A DNA stretch of 64,000 bases. It comes from Elusimicrobium simillimum (GTDB lineage Bacteria; Elusimicrobiota; Elusimicrobia; Elusimicrobiales; Elusimicrobiaceae). The notes beneath the pieces were generated by a model that ran no database searches, was not told the origin of the DNA, and was given only the letters and a program-made list of their open reading frames with translations. Every line of letters starts with the position of its first letter. Position 1 is the stretch's first letter. The stretch covers positions 558,001 to 622,000 of the forward strand of contig NZ_JBEVVA010000003.1 of assembly GCF_049639735.1 (NCBI RefSeq), read 5' to 3'. The translations under genes were made by a program, and so were the position numbers. This document shows positions 59,813 to 64,000 of the stretch, one piece after another.

Positions 59813-60991
59813 CTATTCAGGCTGAGGCGGAAAGTAAACCTGCCTTACCACATTATTTTTAGCGTCCGCTATAAATAAATTACCATTGCTATCCACATTT
59901 ATGCCCTGCGGGCCGTTAAGTTTAGCGGCAAGCGCTTTGCCGCCGTCGCCGCTGTAACCGGCGGTGCCGCTGCCTGCTATTGTGGCTACTTTACCGTCCG
60001 GCGACATTTTAAAAATACGGTTAGAGTAAGCGTCGGATATTAAAAGGTTACCGTTGTTATCCGCCGCCAGGTTGTATATGCCCTGTAGTTCTATGTCCCC
60101 CGTGTTTGCGCCTACGTAAGCTTCTTTCATTTTTTTATTATCTAAAATTGTTGTTATGGTATTATCATTGTTTATTCTTCTTATGGCTTGGTTGCCCAGG
60201 TCAGCCACCAGCAAAACGCCTGTTGTGGTAATGTCTATGCAGGCAGGGGCGTTAAACTGCGCCAGTGCCGCTTGCCCGCCGTCGCCGCTGTAACCCGGTT
60301 CGCCCGTTCCCGCCAGCGTGGATATAACGCCGTTTAGGGTAATTTTTCTTATCACATGATCTTTACGCTGGGAGACATAAATGTTGCCCTGGTTATCTAT
60401 AGCCAGCCCGCTGGGTGCGCCTATGGCGGCGCTTGCGGCCTGTTTGCCGTCGCCCGCGCGGCCGTCTTTGCCGTTGCCGGCGTATACGGTAAGCGTGCGG
60501 GAGCGGTCTATTTTAAAAATTCTGTTATAACCCTCATCAGCCACGTAAATATTATTATTGTTATCGGCAACTATGGCGGAAACTTGTTTAAAGCTAAATC
60601 TTTCCGCCTGTATGTTTTGCATAAAAAAATCTTTTTTACCGTTGCCCGCTATTGTGGTGATGGTGCCGTCCGGGTAAACCCTGCGTACGCGGTTGTTGCC
60701 GCAGTCTAAAATGTTTATATTGCCCGCATGGTCCACCTTAACGGCGCATGGGTAGTTGAGTTGGGCTTGGTTGGCGTAGAGGCCGTCGTCACCGCTAAAA
60801 CCCGGGCTGCCTATGCCGGCCACAGTGTTAATTATGCCGGGCCTTACTATTGTTTGGGGTAAGGTGCTTTGCTCGGGCTTATCTTCAGGCGGGATAAAAG
60901 AGGGCGTATTTTGCGGCGAATAGCTGCTTACTTTAAGCGCCGCGAAAATGACTAAAAAAATTACCGCCCAGATTATATGCTTTTTACTCAT
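59813..60991 (-). CDS. NHL-repeat protein with an N-terminal membrane anchor
   Basis: 392 residues. One N-terminal helix (about 5-22) serves as signal or anchor. After a Pro-rich linker, about six NHL repeats form a beta-propeller: each has a variant of GTIAGNGxPGYSGDGGxA, x-x-L-x-x-P-x-G-I and G-N-I-Y-V-A-D-x-x-N-x-x-I. The clearest are GIINTVAGIGSPGFSGDDGL and KVATIAGSGTAGYSGDGGKA. Such proteins are often extracytoplasmic scaffolds. AGAGG precedes the ATG. Function unknown. Confidence 0.87.
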   Translation of the reverse strand: MSKKHIIWAVIFLVIFAALKVSSYSPQNTPSFIPPEDKPEQSTLPQTIVRPGIINTVAGIGSPGFSGDDGLYANQAQLNYPCAVKVDHAGNINILDCGNNRVRRVYPDGTITTIAGNGKKDFFMQNIQAERFSFKQVSAIVADNNNNIYVADEGYNRIFKIDRSRTLTVYAGNGKDGRAGDGKQAASAAIGAPSGLAIDNQGNIYVSQRKDHVIRKITLNGVISTLAGTGEPGYSGDGGQAALAQFNAPACIDITTTGVLLVADLGNQAIRRINNDNTITTILDNKKMKEAYVGANTGDIELQGIYNLAADNNGNLLISDAYSNRIFKMSPDGKVATIAGSGTAGYSGDGGKALAAKLNGPQGINVDSNGNLFIADAKNNVVRQVYFPPQPE

Positions 60992-61040
60992 TGCTAACCT
61001 CTTTTATATACGTTAGAAAAATTCTAGCAAAAATAGACAT

Positions 61041-61068
61041 AAAAAACCCGGGGCATTTGCCCCGGGTT
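61041..61068 (-). terminator. Terminator of the SirB1-nfeD-stomatin operon
   Basis: AACCCGGGGC/GCCCCGGGTT with a 4-base loop and six T bases on the reverse strand, 17 bases after the stomatin stop. Confidence 0.88.
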
Positions 61069-61084
61069 AGTTTATACTGAATAA

Positions 61085-61492
61085 TTATTTTTTAGCTGCG
61101 CCTTGTGTTGAAACAAGTTCTTTTACCGCGCCTACCGCGCCCAAAATACCTGTGGCTTCAAACGGCATGTAAACAAGTTTATTGTCTTTGCCTGAGGTCA
61201 TTGTCTGCAACGCCTCAATATATTTTAAGCTGATAAGGTAGTTTGCCGGGTTAGTGTGGTTGGCCACTGTATCGCTGACGGTTTTAACGGCGGTGGCTTC
61301 GCCTTCCGCTACTTTTACGCGGGCCTGCGCTTGGCCGTCGGCCTCAAGTATTTGCGCCTGGCGTGAGCCTTCCGCACGTTTAATTTCGGACTCTTTAAAA
61401 CCTTCCGCTTTTAAAATTTGCGCCTGCTTTAAACCTTCGGCTTCTAAGATGGCGGCGCGTTTGTCGCGTTCCGCTCTCATCTGCTTTTCCAT
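61085..61492 (-). CDS. Stomatin/SPFH-family protein, C-terminal part (frame-broken)
   Basis: 135 residues as an open frame. It begins MEKQMRAERDKRAAILEAEG, which is not a normal protein start but the middle of the stomatin/prohibitin (SPFH) family, followed by the Glu/Ala/Lys coiled coil and TSGKDNKLVYMPFEATGILG. The N-terminal part is in the overlapping frame upstream. The break lies at a run of six C (reverse strand, 61516-61511). The two frames join as IPPREIKEAMEKQMRAERDK if one more C is present or if the ribosome slips back by one base. Together they would make about 327 residues. Confidence 0.8.
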   Translation of the reverse strand: MEKQMRAERDKRAAILEAEGLKQAQILKAEGFKESEIKRAEGSRQAQILEADGQAQARVKVAEGEATAVKTVSDTVANHTNPANYLISLKYIEALQTMTSGKDNKLVYMPFEATGILGAVGAVKELVSTQGAAKK

Positions 61493-62073
61493 GGCTTCTT
61501 TAATTTCCCTGGGGGGATAATATCCTGCAGTTCAACGCGGTTAACTTTTACGCCCCATTTGTTGGACGCGTCGTCCAAGATATGGCGCAGTTTAGAGTTA
61601 ATTGTTTCGCGCGATGTTAAGGTTTCATCCAAAGAAAGCTCGCCTATAACGTTACGCAGTGTTGTCTGCGTCAGTTTTTCAATGGCTACGGGCAGAGAGG
61701 TAATCTCGTAAGTTACTCTAAGCGGGTCCATTACCTGAAAATAAATTAAGGCGTTAATTTCTATGCTGACGTTGTCGCTGGTGATAACGCTTTGGCGCGG
61801 AAAGTCATACACGGTTTCACGCAGGTCAATGCGTTCTAACATTTCCATGTAAGACACCTGCCTGCCGCCTATTTCCGTGCTGCGTTTCCATTCTATTTTT
61901 CTGGGATTATCAAAGAAAGGGATGATCAAGTTTACGCCTGAAGTAAGCGTAGTGTGATATTTACCCAAGCGTTCAATAACCATAACTTCCGCCTGTCGTA
62001 CAATTTTAATACCCTTTGAAATCATGAAGATTACAAGAAGTATTAAACATATTGCTACATATATAAGACCCAT
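61477..62073 (-). CDS. Stomatin/SPFH-family protein, N-terminal part (frame-broken)
   Basis: 198 residues as an open frame. One N-terminal membrane helix (about 3-22) is followed by the SPFH domain: VMVIERLGKYHTTLTSGVNL, IDLRETVYDFPRQSVITSDN, VSIEINALIYFQVMDP and VNRVELQDIIPP. The natural sequence should continue with REIKEAMEKQ, but the frame runs into GKLKKPWKSR and stops. The family forms ring-shaped oligomers in membranes and is usually paired with NfeD, which is the next gene upstream here. Confidence 0.82.
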   Translation of the reverse strand: MGLIYVAICLILLVIFMISKGIKIVRQAEVMVIERLGKYHTTLTSGVNLIIPFFDNPRKIEWKRSTEIGGRQVSYMEMLERIDLRETVYDFPRQSVITSDNVSIEINALIYFQVMDPLRVTYEITSLPVAIEKLTQTTLRNVIGELSLDETLTSRETINSKLRHILDDASNKWGVKVNRVELQDIIPPGKLKKPWKSR

Positions 62074-62085
62074 TAGTGTGCCCTC

Positions 62086-62517
62086 CTATATTTTATTTAC
62101 TGTTAAAATTATACCGTCAATTTTTGCTACCTTTACTTCCGCGCCTTTGGCTACTGTTTCAGATGAAACCGCTTTCCAAAAGTCACCGTCAATCTGTACG
62201 CGGCCGGTGCCGGCGGCTTCGTTGATTTCCTCTGTTACTACGCCTTTTCTGTCTATAAGCGCGTCCGCGCCTGTTTTTAATTTTGCGCCTTTGTTAAGGT
62301 ATTTTAAGGCAAAAGGCCTGAGGGTAAAAAACAGCGTTACCGCCACCACCGCAAAACAAATAGCCTGCCAGAAAAATGACGCGCCAAAATACGCCGGTAC
62401 CGCGGCAGCCAGAAAAGCTATGCCAAAGCACGAAAGCGCGAAATCTAAGGTAAAAATTTCGCCTATTATTAAAATGATACCTATAATTATCCACCAATAG
62501 TATATGGGCATGGACAT
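62086..62517 (-). CDS. NfeD-family membrane protein
   Basis: 143 residues. Three hydrophobic helices (about 5-25, 28-45, 50-70) then an OB-fold domain (about 80-140, ALIDRKGVVTEEIN, GRVQIDGDFWKAVSS). The short form of NfeD is usually linked to a stomatin gene, as here, and is thought to act with it in membrane quality control or lipid domains. GGAGGTG lies before ATG. It is 12 bases after the stomatin start on the upstream side and ends where the SirB1-like gene stop is 11 bases away. Confidence 0.88.
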   Translation of the reverse strand: MSMPIYYWWIIIGIILIIGEIFTLDFALSCFGIAFLAAAVPAYFGASFFWQAICFAVVAVTLFFTLRPFALKYLNKGAKLKTGADALIDRKGVVTEEINEAAGTGRVQIDGDFWKAVSSETVAKGAEVKVAKIDGIILTVNKI

Positions 62518-62528
62518 AACTGCACCTC

Positions 62529-63365
62529 CTATATTTCAATTAAGTTTAAGTAATTTCTTAAATAAGAAAGCTTTTTTTCGTCCTTAATTTTCCTGTAAAC
62601 AAAAATTAAGTTGGCAAGCGCGCGGCGCGTAATTGCGTGTGTGGAAAGGGGGCGCAAATAATTGTCGTTCCACTCTATATTACGCGCGGAAATAAACTCC
62701 ATACACTCACGCAGCGTTATAAGCTTGCCTTTGTCAAAAGTATCTATAAAAAAGTGCGCGCCGGACACAGGGTCTTTAAACTGCACCAGCAGACGGCCGG
62801 CAAAATCTACAATGTCTACCTCTATATTAAAACGTTGCCCTATAACGCTGTATAAGGCCGCCATCATCAGGCCGGAACCTACGCGCGCGTTTAAAAATTT
62901 TTCAAAAGACATATAGTCCGGGCGCAGGTTGGCGGTGGCTACTTTAAATTTAAATGTGTCAAAAAATAATATTTGCATGGCCTCGGCCGCGTCGTACCCG
63001 TCGGCGCAGTTGATAATAAACGGGCGTAATTTTGCCACAATATCATCAATATGCGCCATTATATTGGCCGGGTTAGAAAGCGGGTTTACAATCTTTGAGC
63101 AAAGCTCCAGCGCTTCCTGCAAATCCGGGTTAATTTTACCGGCGAAAGATTTAAAACTGTTTTTAAGCCTGTTAAAAGCCATGTTTTCAAGAACGCCGCG
63201 TACAAAATCAGGCGTGCCGTCCTTAAAATCCGCCCTTAGAACATGCTTAAACGTAGCGGGGCTGCGCCCGATGATACCCGCAAGTTCACGTTTAAGAACT
63301 TCTGCGTTATCACCGTCTTCTGATTTGATTAAATTAATAAGCGCTTTAATTTGGCTTTCGTACAT
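62529..63365 (-). CDS. SirB1/transglutaminase-like TPR protein
   Basis: 278 residues, cytoplasmic, all helical apart from the middle. LRPDYMSFEKFLNARVGSGL and ALYSVIGQRFNIEVDIVDF with HFFIDTFDKGKLITLRECME match the SirB1 (UPF0162/transglutaminase-like) domain, and the C-terminal YRKIKDEKKLSYLRNYLNLI is the usual helical repeat. The function of the family is unclear. No Shine-Dalgarno is seen before ATG. First gene of the reverse operon that continues with nfeD and stomatin. Confidence 0.75.
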   Translation of the reverse strand: MYESQIKALINLIKSEDGDNAEVLKRELAGIIGRSPATFKHVLRADFKDGTPDFVRGVLENMAFNRLKNSFKSFAGKINPDLQEALELCSKIVNPLSNPANIMAHIDDIVAKLRPFIINCADGYDAAEAMQILFFDTFKFKVATANLRPDYMSFEKFLNARVGSGLMMAALYSVIGQRFNIEVDIVDFAGRLLVQFKDPVSGAHFFIDTFDKGKLITLRECMEFISARNIEWNDNYLRPLSTHAITRRALANLIFVYRKIKDEKKLSYLRNYLNLIEI

Positions 63366-63394
63366 ATTAAAACAATATAAAATAATACAATCAT

Positions 63395-63423
63395 TTGCAA
63401 TGAAGTTATTAATTTCTTATAAT
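63395..63423 (+). promoter_or_regulatory. Probable forward promoter in the gap before tRNA-Lys
   Basis: TTGCAA (63395-63400), a 17-base spacer and TATAAT (63418-63423). No protein gene starts downstream before tRNA-Lys; a terminator-like hairpin follows 130 bases later. Confidence 0.55.
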
Positions 63424-63429
63424 ATTAAT

Positions 63430-63589
63430 AGAAATTAAGATATTTTTGCGCTAAGGTATTTACTTTTGTTTTAAGCAACGGCAAAAAACTACCGTCTTAA
63501 AAAAATAAAAAAGTAGACACACAAAAAACTTTTTGCTAAAATATTTATGTCAGGGATGCCTGAGTTAATGTATCCCCTGATATTTTTTT
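63430..63589 (+). ncRNA. Possible small RNA
   Basis: About 160 bases from the predicted start of the promoter above to an intrinsic terminator. That terminator is TCAGGGAT paired with ATCCCCTGA (one bulge) at 63550-63580, followed by seven T. The interior is AT-rich with no convincing open frame; a 14-codon frame overlaps the hairpin and is unlikely. It could also be a leader for tRNA-Lys with partial readthrough. No known RNA family was recognised. Confidence 0.4.
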
Positions 63590-63608
63590 GACAATAATTT
63601 TGGTTTAA

Positions 63609-63680
63609 GCGCCCTTAGCTCAGTGGTAGAGCATCCGCCTTTTAAGCGGGGGGCCGTGAGTTCGAGTCTCACAGGGCGCA
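63609..63680 (+). tRNA. tRNA-Lys(UUU)
   Basis: Acceptor GCGCCCT pairs with AGGGCGC, discriminator A at 63680. The anticodon stem TCCGC/GCGGG encloses CTTTTAA, giving anticodon UUU. D arm GCTCAGTGGTAGAGC and T arm GTGAGTTCGAGTCTCAC are intact. CCA is not encoded. Element A copy 4 begins at the next base. Confidence 0.95.
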
Positions 63681-63764
63681 CTTTTTGCTTCGCAAAAAGT
63701 GGATTTTGAATATTTTGATTTCATCAAAATAACAACTTTTCAAAATCCTCCTTATTAATACGCG
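63681..63764 (+). repeat. Dispersed multi-hairpin element A, copy 4
   Basis: Hairpin 1 is CTTTTTGC/GCAAAAAG (63681-63699). Nested hairpin 2 has outer arms GGATTTTGAA/TTCAAAATCC (63701-63710, 63741-63750) and inner arms ATTTTGAT/ATCAAAAT. The tail CTTATTAATACG is at 63753-63764, then a GGC/GCC hairpin. It starts on the base after tRNA-Lys. Confidence 0.75.
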
Positions 63765-63795
63765 CGGCAGGTTTGCCACGCTTTGTTCTTCGGTC

Positions 63796-63906
63796 TTTGG
63801 CGGATTTTACGTTTTTTGCTTCGTTCGGATATGGCCGCGCTTCGCGCGTTCCTTACAGATATACCTCACTGCGCAAAAAACGCAAACTCCACTCAAACTC
63901 CAAAGA
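63796..63906 (+). repeat. tRNA-linked hairpin element B, copy 2
   Basis: Arms TCTTTGG...ACGTTTTTTGC and GCAAAAAACGC...CCAAAGA enclose a loop with TTCGGATATGGCCGC and AGATATACCTCACT. Read from the tRNA, the loop motifs TCGGATAT and GATATACCTCACT appear in the same order and orientation as in copy 1 after tRNA-Ser. The stem sequences differ but still pair. No gene is seen between here and the tRNA-Glu start. Confidence 0.65.
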
Positions 63907-63961
63907 AAAAGACATTAGGCTTTAATAGTTGTTAAAAGCTTTTTGGGCAGACAAAATTTGA

Positions 63962-63967
63962 TATAAT
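63962..63967 (+). promoter_or_regulatory. -10 box before tRNA-Glu
   Basis: A perfect TATAAT 18 bases before the predicted tRNA 5' end. No good -35 was found at 16-18 bases. Confidence 0.4.
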
Positions 63968-63984
63968 ATAAGTAATAGTTTTAA

Positions 63985-64000
63985 GCCCCCTTCGTCTATC
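63985..64000 (+). tRNA. Start of a tRNA, probably tRNA-Glu (cut by window end)
   Basis: The last 16 bases, GCCCCCTTCGTCTATC, match the usual 5' end of bacterial tRNA-Glu (acceptor strand, then TTCGTCTA of the D arm). The anticodon is outside the window. Confidence 0.65.

Noticed and set aside
63548..63592. A 14-codon open frame overlapping the terminator hairpin before tRNA-Lys
   Set aside because: It has no ribosome site and its bases are explained by the terminator stem.

Overview
The window looks like a chromosomal segment of a Gram-negative, anaerobe-type bacterium, most probably a member of the Elusimicrobiota (Elusimicrobium-like). This is inferred from the gene mix: an MCE/Mla lipid-transport operon, a POTRA/outer-membrane barrel protein, LPS sugar genes, meso-diaminopimelate dehydrogenase, pyruvate phosphate dikinase, and three isolated type IV pilin-like genes that share one N-terminus. 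No database search was possible, so the phylum call is moderate. No prophage, CRISPR array, transposase or rRNA gene was seen.

Layout. 1-7.1 kb: the dnaB end, alr, a secreted protein, mlaE-mlaF-mlaD, nadB and an HdeD-like protein, all forward. 7.1-18.5 kb: a FIST-domain protein with a hybrid histidine kinase (reverse), a 1335-residue inner-membrane fusion protein (reverse), a second hybrid kinase (forward) and a PF06541 membrane protein. 18.6-25.2 kb: ddh, flavodoxin, a pilin, tRNA-Ser, a secreted GxxH protein, a DUF5131 protein and two glycosyltransferases. 25.2-39.1 kb: a tightly packed 12-gene reverse operon for an unusual CDP-linked deoxy sugar and its membrane transfer (rfbF, rfbG, rfbH, epimerase, SDR, sugar-phosphate cyclase, FGGY kinase, NeuB-like, TPP enzyme, a polytopic protein, GtrA, GtrB-like). 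Upstream of it, 39.14-39.53 kb holds what looks like a structured RNA.

39.5-46 kb: pirin, hemolysin III, ppdK, a pilin, and infC-rpmI-rplT behind a consensus promoter. 46.2-50.2 kb: a third pilin, a small protein, a POTRA-barrel protein and a YejM-like sulfatase-fold protein. 50.2-50.9 kb and 55.9-56.5 kb are gene-free and packed with repeats. Between and after them come fba, an M42 peptidase, transketolase, a DUF296 protein, an SGNH lipoprotein, a GT9 enzyme, era, an NHL protein, a frame-broken stomatin/NfeD operon and a SirB1-like protein. The window ends with tRNA-Lys and the start of tRNA-Glu.

The most unusual content is non-coding. A dispersed multi-hairpin element occurs in four places. 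Its arms differ between copies but stay base-paired, and a CTTATTAATACG-type tail is conserved; it sits just after terminators or a tRNA. A second hairpin element lies 3' of two tRNA genes in the same relative orientation. A third, MITE-like family shares a GCAGGTGAGGGTG end. A possible structured leader or attenuator precedes the sugar operon, and a possible small RNA lies between the SirB1-like gene and tRNA-Lys.
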